Part shown: in pieces, positions 12,666-24,830 of the stretch
Layout of the letters: each line of letters begins with the position of its first letter
Position numbering within the stretch: the first letter of the stretch is position 1
DNA from: Xenopus tropicalis
Taxonomy: Eukaryota > Chordata > Amphibia > Anura > Pipidae
Length of the DNA: 64,000 bases
Direction of reading: 5' to 3'
Assembly: GCF_000004195.4 (NCBI RefSeq)
Contig: NC_030677.2
Location: 112,865,036-112,929,035 of the forward strand
Notes under the pieces: generated by a model
What the model saw: the letters and a program-made list of their open reading frames with translations, nothing else
Database searches by the model: none
What the model was told of the DNA's origin: nothing
Position numbers and translations under genes: made by a program

Positions 12666-13135
12666 TAGGGGCTGATTTGTCAATGTTCAAAATTCAATTT
12701 TTTTGCAATAAACTCTCAAATTCAAATTAGGGTTTTCAAAACTTCAATATTTATTAAGTGTAAAAAAACTTGAATTTAAAACTTTGTATGTAAAAGATTA
12801 GATTGTGAGCATATGTAGAAGTCAATGGGAGTTGCCCTAGAAAATACATTTTTTCAATTCAAGTTTTTCAAATTTGCTAAATTTTTTGGAAAGTAGAATG
12901 TGAATTCACTGCATCAAAGTGTGAGAATAGAGATGACCACAGAAAAATATACTCGCTTTCTATTCATTCCTATAGGATTTTTGGAAACATACTTATCACA
13001 TGGTGAACTCTAATTTTCACCCATTGATAAATATGTTTCTAAAAATCCAATAGGAGTGTATTTTTCTGTTGTCAGCTCTAATCTCACATATTGACAAATT
13101 CTTTAAAAATATTTACAAATTCAAATTTGTTAAAT
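12666..13135. mobile_element. Degenerate palindromic MITE cluster
   Basis: It opens TTAGGGGCTGATTTGTCAA. An internal palindrome pairs CTATTCATTCCTATAGGATT (near 12960) with its complement (near 13045). This resembles a GGGGCAGATTTA-family element inserted into a related older one. The right end is not defined. Confidence 0.55.
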
Positions 13136-13448
13136 AGGTTTTCCCTCAAGAAAGTATGTGAGACCCCAGATTCTAGTAAGTTTTTATTTGACAGGGTTTC
13201 AAAGTGGTTCTTTTTGAGTTTCAGCCCTGAGACACATATTTACGATCTCATACCTACTGGACATTCCCACCAACTATGGATCATACTATCTTGGACACTA
13301 CATTCTTAAAATCAGTTAGGGATTGGGTATGGACCTATTTTGCCACCAGAACTGGTCCATCTAGCAAAATCTTAATAGATATTCATTAGCCTAGGGCATT
13401 TGCTGAGTACTAAGTTATTCTAGCATTTTCTCCAATGCTAAAAGGAAA

Positions 13449-13596
13449 CTATAATAAAGGTGCTGAGTTTGCTGAAGGTCTAATTACCTAGCAACTAATC
13501 ACCAGGAAGCATTTATGTTCACATGTTTAAAAGCTAACATAATTGCTTGCTATGGGCCACTGCACCTGGGAAAGTAATGCTTTTTATTACATATAG
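13449..13596. mobile_element. Short MITE, 'GTGCTAAGTTTGC' family, copy 2
   Basis: The left end reads TAATAAAGGTGCTGAGTTTG and the right end TAATGCTTTTTATTACATA. The middle has TTGCTATGGGCCACTGCACC. It abuts the 3' end of the LINE that follows. Confidence 0.65.
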
Positions 13597-13606
13597 GCAT
13601 AGGCAT

Positions 13607-14757
13607 AGTTACGTAATTACATTGGGTTGAAAAAAATACCATCAAGTTCAACCCTTCCAAGTGAACCCAGCACACACAAACCTATTCTGATCTATCTATA
13701 CACTCACATACATAAAAAATATATACCAACATCAATACTATCTGTAGATTTTAGTCTCACAATAGCCTTGGATACAATGCTTATCCAAGAACTCACCCAG
13801 GCCCCTCCATCCAGGCATTAACAGAATCTGCCATTACATCACTAGGAAGGGCATTTTACAACCTCACTGCCCTCACCGTGAAACACCCCCTACGCTGCTT
13901 CAAATGTTTAATTCCTCTAAAGGGGAGGCCTCTGGTGCACTGATCCTTTTTCTGGGAAAAAGAATATCCCCTATCTGCCTATAATCCCCTCTAATGTACT
14001 TGTACAGAGTAATCGTGTCCCCTCGCAAGCACCTTTTTTCCAGAGAAAACAACCAAAATCTTGACAGTCTCACCTCATAGTTTAAATCTTCCATCCCCTT
14101 AACCAGTTTAGTTGTAGTCTCTGCACTCTCTCCAGCTCATTAATATCCTTCTTAAGGACTGGAGCCCAAAACTGCACTGCATACTCAAGGTGAGGCCTTA
14201 CCAGGGACCTATAAAGGGGCAAAATTATATTTTCATCCCTTGAGTCAATGCCCTTTTTTTATACAAGACAGCACTTTATTTGCTTTAGTAGCCACAGAAT
14301 GACACTGCCTGGAATTAGACAACTTGTTATCTATAAAAAAAAACAGATCCTTCTCCAATAAGGATCCCCCCAACACACTACCATTTAGTGTATAACTTGC
14401 ATTTATATTATTTCTACCAAACTGCATAACTTTGCATTTATCAACATTGAACCTCATTTTCCAGTTTGCTGCCCAGTTTTACAATTTTGTCAAATCGCTC
14501 TGCAAAGCGGCAGCATCCTGCATGGAACTTATAGTTTTGCACAATTTAGTGTCGTCAGCAAAAATAGAAACAGTACTCTCTATGCCCACCTCCAGGTCAT
14601 TAATAAACAAGTTAAAAAGCAAAGGACCAAGGACTGACCCCTGCAGTATTCCACTAACCACACTGGTCCAATTAGAAAATGTTCCATTTACCACCACTCT
14701 ATGTAATCTATCCTTCAGCCAGTTCTCTATCCAAGTACAAATATTATGTCAAATTAA
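13607..14757 (-). mobile_element. CR1/L2-type LINE, copy 1, 5'-truncated
   Basis: On the minus strand the element runs from RT-coding sequence (14.7 kb) to a 3' UTR ending with a GGTTGAACTTGATGG block (near 13650). Such an end is characteristic of CR1/L2-clade LINEs in fish and frogs. The 5' part of the element is absent. A homologous copy lies at 41873-42660, and a lone 3' end at 53200-53335. Confidence 0.85.
13895..14700 (-). pseudogene. Reverse transcriptase of CR1/L2-type LINE (broken)
   Basis: Three minus-strand open pieces follow one another. 14697-14479 encodes SGILQGSVLGPLLFNLF, then INDL and FADDTKL, the RT palm with its catalytic ADD (written YADD or FADD in this clade). 14457-14245 encodes MRFNVDKCKVMQFGRNN and then KANKVLSCIKK, the thumb region. 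14094-13900 encodes LFSLEKRCLRGD and TLYKYIRGD, the conserved C-terminal tail. Intact relatives target-prime reverse transcription of their own RNA in the nucleus. Here frameshifts separate the pieces and the N-terminal endonuclease is missing, so the copy is inactive. The order and motifs make the identification firm; the exact family within CR1/L2 is not settled. Confidence 0.9.
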
Positions 14758-14945
14758 CTTCTAATATAAGTATATTCAGACCTCTACATTTAGTAGAACT
14801 TATAAGCAGATAAGAAATCCTTACCTTTAATAGCTTTACATTTTATACCACCTGGGCCTCACAAGTACAACTCCAGTACAATGCCAGCCCAGTGCAAAAA
14901 TAATGTATTGGTTTCCTATTCATGCAACAGTCAAATGCAAATGGG

Positions 14946-15085
14946 TTATTTAATAAAAGCACAAACTTATCTATAGATCTAGCCACCTATATTGACCACA
15001 TATCAGGTAGCACTGGTCACCTGTTTAAAAGTAAGAATATTATGGGTTACTGCACCTAAGCAAACTTTGTGCCATTGAGTGCATT
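14946..15085. mobile_element. Short MITE relic, 'GTGCTAAGTTTGC' family, copy 3
   Basis: It contains TAATAAAAGCACAAACTTAT at the left, CACCTGTTTAAAAGTAAGAA in the middle and GGGTTACTGCACCTAAGCAA at the right. The copy is diverged. Confidence 0.5.
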
Positions 15086-15518
15086 TAGTGACTAAAAAAA
15101 ATTCAGTACCTCAAAACCCTTTATTAGTCATTAGGTTCTGGTGATGCAAAATACTTGCAAGCCTCTCTCTCTTCTTATTTGCAGCCCCAAGACAATTTTC
15201 TATTGCAATCAAGTTTACTGTTCTGACTATATTTTTCTGGTTTGATTTAAATTTTGTTAAAACCCTCACCATCGGATATGGGATCTTTTATTACCTCACC
15301 ACTGTGTATGTGGTCCCACTTTGGCTACCTGTGGCCCTTACAGAGCTTTACCTGATTATTCTTACCCTCCATATCATTTGGGCTTGAATTGCCTACTGAA
15401 TCACCAGAATTTTGCTTCCTCATTATGATCATAAAATGTAACTTGGCAACTACATTATTATAAACATTATTATTAACATTTATTTATAAAGCGCCAAAAT
15501 ATTCTGCAGCACTGTATT

Positions 15519-15718
15519 CAGGACGACAAGGGCGGCCGCACCAGAAATGTTTCCCACATAAACTTTAGCGTGTCCTCTCCCCAATGCTCCGTAAGAGTTA
15601 AGTGGCACGCGAGGGGCAGGATGTGCACACGCATGCGTGATCAAGGCGGGCAGGCGGCCATAGGGGGGCAGCCATAGGGGGGCGGCCTCAGGGCACCCCA
15701 ATCAGAAATCCGGCCCTG
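15519..15718. mobile_element. GC-rich hAT MITE, 'AAATCCGGCCCTG' family
   Basis: Begins CAGGACGACAAGGG and ends AAATCCGGCCCTG. It is flanked by ACTGTATT (15511-15518) and ACTATATT (15719-15726), an 8-bp duplication with one change. A related copy with a perfect duplication is at 58144-58477. It landed in a fragment of the 'AAAGCGC' dispersed repeat (15475-15518). Confidence 0.8.
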
Positions 15719-15726
15719 ACTATATT

Positions 15727-16877
15727 GAGGTAACCTGCAGGAGATGGATCATGCCAATGTAATGCTTTTCATTGCATAAATCCTAGAACAGTTCATCTGC
15801 AGACAGTAGGTGGAACCAGAAGGTCACTTTGGGCAGATTAAAGGACATATAGATAGCAGTTGGCTTTGTCAGGCCTTATGCAATCTGAATTGCACATGCA
15901 TTTTAATCAAATTATAGGATGTTGTAAAGCAAAATATTTGGTGGTATACCATAAACATCAGCTTTTGGCTCAGCATTTTTTTTTTACTATAGTGACCACC
16001 TTTTATTAATTGGCATTCTTTAAAGGCACAGTATACCACCTTGCTCATCGAGTGCAACTTGCTTTGAACATTCTTTTTGGCAGTTGTTTTAATCAATCCA
16101 AGACCTGTGGTTTTTGTTATTTCAGCTAACCAGGACAAACAAGGAAACTGGAGCTACACCATGTTAAGTTATTGTGAGGAAGATAATTAGATTACCACTA
16201 CAGAGATAAACAGACGTCTGTGGCACAGGGGATTATCTGTTCACTATTCATCTAAATATCTACCTTGCAAGGACCAAACATGGAGTAGCTTCTGTTTCTT
16301 TGCTTGCTCTGTTTAGCTCAAGAATTATTAAAAATCATAGATTTTCCATGATTAATATAATAGGCACAAAGTGTGTTCTGCACAAGCCCGATTCATTACG
16401 TTTATGTTGAACAACTGCCCCTATAACCAACGTGGGTTGAACCAACCTTCCATTAGAAAGACATTCAACCATACAGCATAAAGAAATGCAAAGTTCTTAG
16501 TGCAAATGTGAACTTATGTGAATGTGAATATATGATATATTCCATTTCTCTTTTTCTGTTTAACTATAGTAAGTTTTTTTTTTTACTCCTGTAATAGTCA
16601 TTAAATGATCATTATTTTATAACAGCATTCCATCAAATTTGTATATTTGTTTAGTAACACTTTTCCACAATTTGTGAAAGGTATATAATAATAATAATAA
16701 CAAACAACAACAAAAATAGAATATGTCATAGTAAGATTTGCTTTAAAAATATAGAATATAGAAAAAAATGTGTTGTTTTTCTGCTATTAGTGACGTAATG
16801 AAAATATTATATTTTTATACTATGCCCTGATGGTACTTATTGTGATTTGCTTGGGATTATTGATATTTTCATAGAAG

Positions 16878-16918
<41 letters not shown>

Positions 16919-17266
16919 GTACATAAATTAAAAAAAATATATAAATATAAAATTGATCAAAAAACATTATAAACCAACAGGCCAATTTTCTGAGAATTTG
17001 TACATTAATGTGTTAAGTTAAAGAATGCAGAAATGGTCTTTATTTCATTGTTTAAAGCAAATATATTTATAACTGATTCAAGCTTAGACATTAAAGTGGC
17101 AAACCAAAAGTATTTTTCCTTTAAATATTACCTGAAAATGATTTGTCTTAAAAATTAACATTATCCTAAAATGCTTAAACATCTCCTGACTAAACAAAAT
17201 TAGAAGTTTCAAATATTTAGCTCAAAAGCTAAATTGTTATTTGATAATAATATATCTATTAAATAT
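15727..17266. other. Unassigned stretch with a (TA)n tract
   Basis: No gene is recognised. The only clear structure is an uninterrupted (TA)n of about 18 units at 16880-16915. The rest is AT-rich, with short poly-T runs. Confidence 0.55.
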
Positions 17267-17268
17267 TA

Positions 17269-17582
17269 CAGGTATGGGACCCATTATCCAGAATTCTTGG
17301 GACCTGGGGTTTTCCGGATAAGGGATCTTTCTGTAATTTGGATCTCCATACCTTAAATCTACTAAAAAAAATTTATTTTAACAGTAATTAAATCCAATAG
17401 GATTGTTTTGGTTCCAATAAGGATTAATTATATCTTAGTTGGGATCAAGTACAAGGTACTGTTTTATTATTACAGAGAAAAAGGAAATCATCTTTAAAAA
17501 TGTGAATTATTTGATTAAAATGGAGTCTATGGGAGATGAACTTTCTGGATAACAGGTTTCCAGATAAGGGGTCCGATACCTG
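17269..17582. mobile_element. TA-target MITE, 'CAGGTATGGGA' family, copy 1
   Basis: Inverted ends CAGGTATGGGACCC and GGGTCCGATACCTG are flanked by TA (17267-17268 and 17583-17584), as in Tc1/mariner-type insertion. Internal motifs GATATAATTAATCC and TACCTTGTACTTGATCC (here in the opposite orientation) recur in all family copies. Others are at 18663, 19676, 51595, 52119, 55485, 62295 and 62624. Confidence 0.9.
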
Positions 17583-18023
17583 TACCAGAAAAATCTGCAT
17601 TTTGAGGTTCTACATTAAAAATAACAATAGCAAAAAAATAATAAATACCATACAGTAAATTTTGACTGTGGAGATTTATGCTATTTAGTTAAAATTAACA
17701 GAAAAAAATACCAAAATAACTCAATGTAATAGTTTTCTTTACCTGATTCAAAGCCCTTTCAGCAGCCACTTGTACTCAGCAGCTGCTGTTTGTGGCAGTA
17801 GCTATCTACATTTTTTGTACCCTGGTCCGTTTTTAATAAAAAAATGTTTTTTTTGTAAATCTTCATAATGGCCATTTGTGTTTAGGGAGAAAATTGTCAG
17901 GTGAAAATAGTGAAATAAGGGGAAATGGATTTTCCTAACTAGAAAAAAATGAAAATGTTGAGAATTTACCAGCTTTTAAAAGCTGCACCTTTATGTAAAG
18001 CCTTACATTTATAGAGATATATG

Positions 18024-18265
18024 CAGGGTCAGACAGCGGGGTGCAGGGCTGCTGCCCCAGTGGCCCTGCACCCCCCAAGGTGCCCCACTGGGTGCATCCC
18101 CCGCACCCCCTACAGGGGCCCCTGCCACTAACCCCCCACAGGTTGCCCCTGCCACCCACCCAACATCCGACGTGAAACGTGTCAGGGGAGGACGCTGGGG
18201 GAGCAGTAACAGGGTTCGGCTTTGGGCCGCTGGGGCCCGCCGGGTTTTTTCCCGGTATCCCAGTG
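18024..18265. mobile_element. GC-rich hAT-like MITE, 'GGACTGGG' family relic
   Basis: Starts CAGGGTCAGACAGCGGGGTG and ends GGGTTTTTTCCCGGTATCCC. The body shares GGTGCAGGGC and GGGGCCC blocks with the better copy at 43119-43411. No target duplication was confirmed and the right terminal motif is lost. Confidence 0.55.
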
Positions 18266-18662
18266 GAGCAAATTTGTTAGTAGGTGAGTCTTTTCCTTGC
18301 TAAATTCCCACTGCAAATGGTATTTTTATATAGGTACATTTTTTTTCAAAGTCAGAATTTGTTTCCATAAATTATAGGCAAATTTAGTGCATGTTTAGAA
18401 AACAAATTGTGGCCCCAGGTCAACAAAGCTTAAGTTGTTCATGATACATTCTCCAAATGGATGCCACAGTTTTGTGCTTGATCAGAAACATTTTCTCAAG
18501 AGTTCTTATATATGAAAAAATTTTAACAATAATAGTAAATGCAAATAAATGAATAGGAAATAGTAAAATTAACATAAATTCCTAACAGAATTCCTTCTGG
18601 ATTATGCATTTTTATAATTTTGTTTTATATATATTATGCCATTCTCCCTCCCCACTATGATA

Positions 18663-19335
18663 CAGGTATCGGACCCCTTATCCGAAACCCCTTTTCCAGA
18701 AATTTTTCTTTTTCTCTATAATAATAAAACAATACCTTGTACTGGATCCCAAATAAGATATAATTAATCCTTATTGGAACCAAAACAATCCTATTGGGTT
18801 TAATTACTGTTTACATTTTTTTTTTAGTAGACTTAAAGGAACAGTAACACCAAAAAATGAAAGAGCTTTAAAGTAATAAAAATATAATGCACTGTTGCCC
18901 TGCCCTGGTAAAACTGGAGTGTTTGCTACAGTAACACTACTATAATTTATATAATAAGCTGCTGTGTAGCCACAGGGGCAGCCATTCAAGCTGGAAAAAA
19001 GGAGAAAAGGCACAGGTTACATAGCAGATAGCAGATAAGTTCTGTAGAATACAATAGTGTTTTATCTGTTATCTGCTATGTGCCTGTGCCTTTTCTCCTT
19101 TGAATGGCTGCCTCCATGGCTACATAGCAACTTATTTATATAAATTACAGTAGACTTTCTTAAGTAAACACACAACATTTACCAGTGCAGGGCAGCAGCA
19201 CATTATATTTTAGTTACTTTTATACACTTTCATTTTTTGGTGTTACTGTTCCTTTAAGGCAGAAGATCCGAATTACAGATCCTTATCCGGAAAACCCCAG
19301 GGCCCGAGCATTCTGGATAACGGGTCTCATAACTG
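18663..19335. mobile_element. TA-target MITE, copy 2, split by a nested MITE
   Basis: The left end CAGGTATCGGACC and right end GGGTCTCATAACTG are flanked by TA (18661-18662 and 19336-19337). The internal motif AGTAGACTTAAGGTATGG of the family is cut exactly at its TTAA by the insert at 18837-19253. Without the insert, about 252 bp remain. Confidence 0.9.
18837..19253. mobile_element. T2-type MITE nested at a TTAA site
   Basis: Ends AGGAACAGTAACACCAAAAA and TTTTTGGTGTTACTGTTCCT form a near-perfect inverted repeat. TTAA is duplicated on both sides (18833-18836 and 19254-19257). Arms of a second internal inverted repeat (CAGCTGCT / AGCCATTCA region) lie inside. This is a common Xenopus T2 family. 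Confidence 0.93.
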
Positions 19336-19675
19336 TAATTTGTTCATTTTTACTAAAAAGTGTGGTGCCCAGTATGTGTGAGGGTTGGATGGATTCATTT
19401 ACTTTCCTGGTAAGTTATAGTTATAAATCTTCAACGTAACTAAAATGGATACAACTAAATATATCCCAAATGTTCTGAGTCCTTTGTTTGGAGTTTTAAT
19501 ATGCTGATGACATTTATATTTTTCTGAAATATTTTTTCCTAGACTAAGCAAAACTAAAATATAATTTGAAGGTTCTTAATTGATTTAAATAGATTTAATT
19601 GAAATGTTTCTATGGACATTGGGGCTTATTTATTGCAGTTTGCCTCTACATCTTTGCTTAACATTGTTAAATTGT

Positions 19676-19850
19676 AGAAGTATGGGACCAGTTATCCAGA
19701 AACCTGGTATCCAGAAAGTTCTGAATTATGTGAAGGCCATCTCCCATAGACTCCATTTTAATCAAATAATTTACATTTTTAAACATATTTGCTTTTTTTA
19801 TGTTGTAACAACACAGTACCTTGTACTTGATCCCAGCTAAGATATAAGGG
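19676..19850. mobile_element. TA-target MITE, copy 3, right half lost
   Basis: It carries TATGGGACCAGTTATCCAG and proceeds to TACCTTGTACTTGATCCC and AGCTAAGATATAA, then stops. The right inverted end is missing. The copy is truncated by the sequence that follows. Confidence 0.75.
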
Positions 19851-20153
19851 CAGCTTTATTATTGCGCAAGCCTTTACACAGGGTTTCAGGAAAAAAAGCC
19901 TTGTTAATGAGGTATTTTTCCTCAAACTGCCAGACTTTTCCTTATTTAAGAACCCACACAGAAGCAATTAGCATTTTAGTGCAAGGTGCAGGTATACAGG
20001 AGTGAGCATTGATACGCAGATTTTAAATAAACAGATCAGGGTGCAACACAGCAAAATTCAAACCTCAGATATTTGGGTGGTGCTATGGCTTAAAGGAGGC
20101 ATATTGGATAACTGGAAATCCCTTTAATCTTGTATAATGATGAATACTATATT

Positions 20154-20632
20154 GGGCCCATTCATTAAACCACGTTTTTTTTGTGGCTAAAATCACAATA
20201 TGCAAACAATTCGAAGCAACCATGATAATTTCTGATGTTCGAAAATGTCATGAAAAATAATTTATCGGTCGTCTGAAAATATCATGGTTGCGCTCTGAAA
20301 GTCATTAAATTTTCGGAGCCGAGCATTCGTAAATGGAGCGATAACCTTTCTGGCTTTCAAACCTTCAATGCATGATTTTGGAAGCCTCCCATAGGACTCA
20401 ATGGCACTCTACAGATCCAACCTGGCCAAAAGATTGTTACGATACCAAAGCTTGAATGAATTCCGAAATGGTCTTAATCTTTGCAAAATATGACATGGAA
20501 GCTAACGAAAACCACGAAAAAGTAGAGGGATTTTAACGAAATTATCATGGACATTACGAAAAGTTCTATAAGTTTGAAAAAATACAAATTTTTCTCAACA
20601 AAAACTTAATTGTGGTTTAATGAATGGGCCCC
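20154..20632. mobile_element. MITE with GGGCCCATTCATTAAACCAC ends
   Basis: The left end GGGCCCATTCATTAAACCAC and right end GTGGTTTAATGAATGGGCCC are near-perfect inverted repeats. The arms stay weakly complementary toward the centre. It resembles the GGGGCAGATTTA palindromic MITE group of Xenopus. Confidence 0.8.
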
Positions 20633-20639
20633 TATGTGT

Positions 20640-21773
20640 TAGCTTTCACTCTGGGCTAAAATCATTAACTTTTAATTTTAAATGAGGAGTGGGCGTGTTC
20701 CAACAGTCCTTGCCTGAAGCACAGAGGGAGGGGATAGCCAATCAAGGCCCTGTAGTCACTCAAGCAAAAACAGGGACTACTGCAGTTAAGTACTGAGTAA
20801 TACAGTATCTCTCTGTACATCTGTACAGTGGTTTGGGGTCACCACCTCCAAAAGAATAAATCATATAATATAAATGGAATCCACTGGAGAGCTCATGTTT
20901 GTGCAAACAAGTGTAGAACTTTATTTAGAGATGCATAGCTCTACATGTTTCTGATCACATGGGTCCTTTTCTCCTGGGAATCCTGGGAAAGGAGGCAGTA
21001 GGAAGTGGAACAGATGGGTGGGATTAGTGAGGTTTTTGGAGAAATTTTCAATAAATCAGTCAAAGACACCATTTTTTAAAGCACATTCCTTCTATAAAGG
21101 TTCAGCACATGAGTGAATATCATACACTAAAGTAGCTGGCCACCCACAGCACAAACCAGACACATCAGACAGCACAAAATAAACAATAAAGCCTAATACG
21201 ACAGGAGATGCTTGTCAGGGGGTATTTCTGGCATGTGCGTTGTTTCTCCAGGTGGGGTACCAATATTCCCTTTTAAAAGCCGTGCCCCTTTCACCTAAGC
21301 ACAACGTGCATTATTTGCTCCTGTTACCCCATTGTTCCAGAAGTGCAGGAAACAACTTTATTTACAAAACATCAATACATGCAGAATGAAATACTAAACT
21401 AAAAAAAATATCTGTAGCTACAGAGTAGAAGTTAAACTTCTGTGTGCATTGGAGAATGTAGAGAACTCCTAGGGTTTGACAGTTTTGTCAGTCTTTGCTT
21501 AATCCCTTTGCTAGGATGAATAAACTTTTTCTTTTGAGTTGCCATGAAGACGCATACTGCATTTTCACCAGGGAAGCAACCTTGAATTTCCCTAAAGTTA
21601 CCAGTTTTTAACATTTTTGGGGGAAGTGAAATGACTGTGAACAACATTGTTTCTAAGATTTTTAGCTCATCAAGGTATCATATTCAGATATAGATGGAAG
21701 TGCTTTACAAGGTTATTATCTGAGTTAGCAGAATTTTGGATGTAAACTGGGATATTCTGAAAGTCAGGATACT
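20640..21773. other. Unassigned non-coding stretch
   Basis: No gene is recognised. Moderately GC-balanced patches at 20690-20780 and 21180-21330 may be old repeats of unknown family. Confidence 0.45.
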
Positions 21774-21781
21774 CATTATAA

Positions 21782-22088
21782 CAGTGTTCCCCAACCAGTG
21801 GCTCGTGAGCGACATGTTGCTCCCCAACCCCTTGGATGTTGCTCCCAGTGGCCTCAAAGTAGGTGCTCATTTTTGAATTTCTGGCTTGGAGGCAAGTTTT
21901 GGAGGCATAAAGACCATGTGTACTGCCAAGCAGAGCCTTCTATAGGCGTCAAGTCCACATAGGGATTACCAAATAGCCAATTATAGCTCTTACTTGCACC
22001 CCCAGGAACTTTTTCCATGTTTGTGTGACTCCCCAACACTTTTTACATTTGAATGTGGGTCACGGGTATAAAAGGTTGGGGGTCTCTG
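21782..22088. mobile_element. hAT MITE, 'GATCCCCAACC' family, copy B
   Basis: Starts CAGTGTTCCCCAACC and ends GGTTGGGGGTCTCTG. The flanks CATTATAA and CATTAGCA are a decayed 8-bp duplication. It is clearly homologous to 11391-11692. Confidence 0.85.
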
Positions 22089-22096
22089 CATTAGCA

Positions 22097-23970
22097 TATC
22101 ATCTTCCATTGATTAGGCTACTGGTCCTCATATACAGAGTGAGTGCAAAGTGCATAATGCAGTTGTTTACTGCAAATTCTATGTTTTCAATCACAATGCA
22201 GGATTTTTTCTCAAAATTCCAGTGTAGTTGTGGGAGTTGAAACCTGCATGCAATACACCCCTTATGTACATAAAGTAGGCAAACTGATTTTGTTTTAGGA
22301 TGGTATCCCTTCCATCATGTGGCTTTAATAATAGCGTTAATGTGCGAAGCCTCAACCAGCAAAGAGAACTATGGAATAACCAGTAGGTTCAGGCTGGTAA
22401 TTCCATGTGTCAAAGCATGAATATAGAAAAAATTCAAAGTAGACTGAACATGCACACTGGCTATCCATTGAAGCAGCCACAACATGTATTGGCAGAAGTA
22501 CCTTTTGTAAAAAGTGTTAATGAGGGCTCAATTATGCATCAAAATCAGCAAATCATACCTGCATTTACTTGTAGATTAACTGGTATTTTTAACCTTGGGT
22601 CCCCAGATATTGATGGATTATATTTCATTCTTCAGAATTTCATCATTAGGGATGCCAGTGTTAAAAAAAATAATAGTTTAATTACTTGACATGCTGTGAA
22701 CTCATAACAAATCTTTCACCACAGGAACAGTGCACAGTTAAATGCCATCATTCAATGATAAACTAGTGGTCAGGCCAGTTATATACATATAGGATGAGGT
22801 ATTATTTATTTAAAGATGAAGGATATTGCAAATTTGTATACTTTTGGAGTCCTCTTAGGTACACACAATGACAAAATAAAGAAACATTGCTTTACAGAAA
22901 GGTTTTCTATAACTATGTCTGTAACACAAAGCAAAGAAACGAGTGGAAGTAAAACAATAATATGTACTGAAACCATACTTAAAGTGGATCTAGGATGGGG
23001 TACTAGGCACATAACACTTTTTCTTTGTGTTACTCTGGCCCTGTGCATTAGCAAGCAGGTGACTACTGGAGAGAGGGGGTTATTGGCGGGGCATATTGCC
23101 AAGCTGCAGGGGGACCAGGTTGTGATGGTTACATGATGAGCAGGGGGGGCAGATGATGGCAGAAGGCTTGCCTTGGGCACATAGCTTTTGGCCTGGCTTG
23201 CTCTCATAGCAACAGAAAAACCCATATTATAATGTGTGTTTGATAGATCTGTTTCACAAATAGTAATTATTTTATGTTTCTCTATCAGATTGTGTTGAGT
23301 TTAAAATGCTGTACATCATTAATGGTCCTTTATACTTACCTTGTAGCTTAGTTCAAACCTGCTGGGGGCTTTTGACAGCTTTTTAGAAAATATTGTGAAA
23401 TATAAGCGATTAAAATACTGCATGGGTTCTTACAGAATGTACATTATTATGCAAAAATATACTCCACTTGAAATTTTCAGTTAATACCTGAAATGAACTA
23501 GATAAGGAAAGCAAAAAATGCCAAGACTGACAAGTCAAACTAGAGAATCCAAGTGTATTCCAAGTAGCTTGGTCAACTTTAGGATTTATCAAAACATTCT
23601 TCACTTTTAGGTATTTCTTTTGTAAATTTGTCAGAAAATGAATTCAGCAGTCAGATGCCATTCTGCTTAATAGGGTGTCTGTATTTAACATTGCTCAGCA
23701 GGAGCTCCGAACACTATGAATCCTCAATAACATAATCCTAAAGATCTTCAGGACTGTTTTTTTTAACTTTCCATTGGCATATTGTAGACTTAATCAATAA
23801 CCAAAAAACCAAAACTGGATTTATTTTGGTCTGTTTTTTCTTCCACAACTGTATTTCTTGTTAGAAATTCCTGGCAGTTTCCATTTACTTTGCTTCCCTG
23901 CATATTTGCCAGAAGTTTTGACATGGGCCCCTTATTTCCATAAACTCCTGTCTCTACCAACTTCTGCCAT
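22097..23970. other. Unassigned non-coding stretch
   Basis: No gene or named repeat is recognised. Overlapping open frames on both strands at 22806-23225 have no known motif and look fortuitous. Confidence 0.45.
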
Positions 23971-23973
23971 TTA

Positions 23974-24153
23974 GGGCTCTGGCACACGGGGAGATTAGTC
24001 GCCCACAACAAATCTCCCTTGTCACGGGTGACTAATCTCCCCGAGTTGCCATGACCCGCCATCCCACCGGCGAACATGTAAGTCGCGGTGGGATGGCACA
24101 CGCGGCGGCGCGATTTTGTCGCGGGCGACTAATCTCCCCGTGTGCCAGAGCCC
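23974..24153. mobile_element. MITE with GGGCTCTGGCACACGGGG ends
   Basis: Inverted ends of about 30 bp read GGGCTCTGGCACACGGGGAG, then ATTAGTCGC. They are flanked by TTA on both sides (23971-23973 and 24154-24156). A 3-bp TWA duplication suggests a PIF/Harbinger-type transposase. The GC-rich centre contains the repeated block CCATCCCACCGGCG / CGCGGTGGGATGG. Confidence 0.85.
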
Positions 24154-24392
24154 TTAGACTGAAGGTTATAAAATCATTATATCTGGCCTAACATCAGACC
24201 CTCGCACCCTGTGTATAGCTACCAAATTATTTATCAGTAAGATTAAGGAAATCCAAACAAGAACAGGTTAGATTACGGGAACCACTATAAATACATGAAT
24301 ACAGTAACAAAACAGACACAAAGTGAGAATATTTTTAATTTCTTGTTTTAACAGCAGGAATCTCTGGCCAACCAGATTATATGCATTAATTA

Positions 24393-24830
24393 GGGGCAGA
24401 TTTATTAAAAATCATAGTAAAACCCATCTTTGATTTTGCCATTTATCATGGTTCACACATTTTGTTGTGTGATTTTGTAATATTTAAGAAAAAATAAAAA
24501 ACAATTAAGCCTCCCAAAGCCTGTGGAAGTGCCATAGAAGTCAACAGAAGAGTATTTCACCTTCCCAGCAAGATTAACATTGTTTTTTTAGGGCAAGGGG
24601 ACACTAAGGGGGCCATTTACTAACCGTCTGATTTTTTTTCCAATTCAGATTTTTTAGCGCTAAAAAAAACCTTACATTTTTTGAGATTTACTATGTGCCA
24701 TCATGGCTAAAAATCCAAATCTGCCGATTCACATTTGAGGAAATGAGTTTAGTCAAGTTTGAAAATTAGCAATTTTAGAGTTTTAGTAAATATGCCCCTA
24801 AGGGCCAGATTTATTTATGTTTTAGTTTGT
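24393..24830. mobile_element. Palindromic MITE pair, one nested
   Basis: An outer element opens GGGGCAGATTTATTAAAAAT at 24393. Inside its right part sits a second one, from GGGGGCCATTTACTAA (24608) to TTTAGTAAATATGCCCC (24798), flanked by TAA on both sides. The outer element resumes near 24802 with AGGGCCAGATTTATTTATG. Confidence 0.65.

Noticed and set aside
21670..21870. Open frame with a peptide (GSNIQGVGEQHVA) that recurs at 11.4 and 63.5 kb
   Set aside because: The repetition is explained by three copies of one hAT MITE, not by a gene family.
22806..23225. Mutually antisense open frames of 139 and 106 codons
   Set aside because: Neither shows a domain, signal peptide or splice site pattern.
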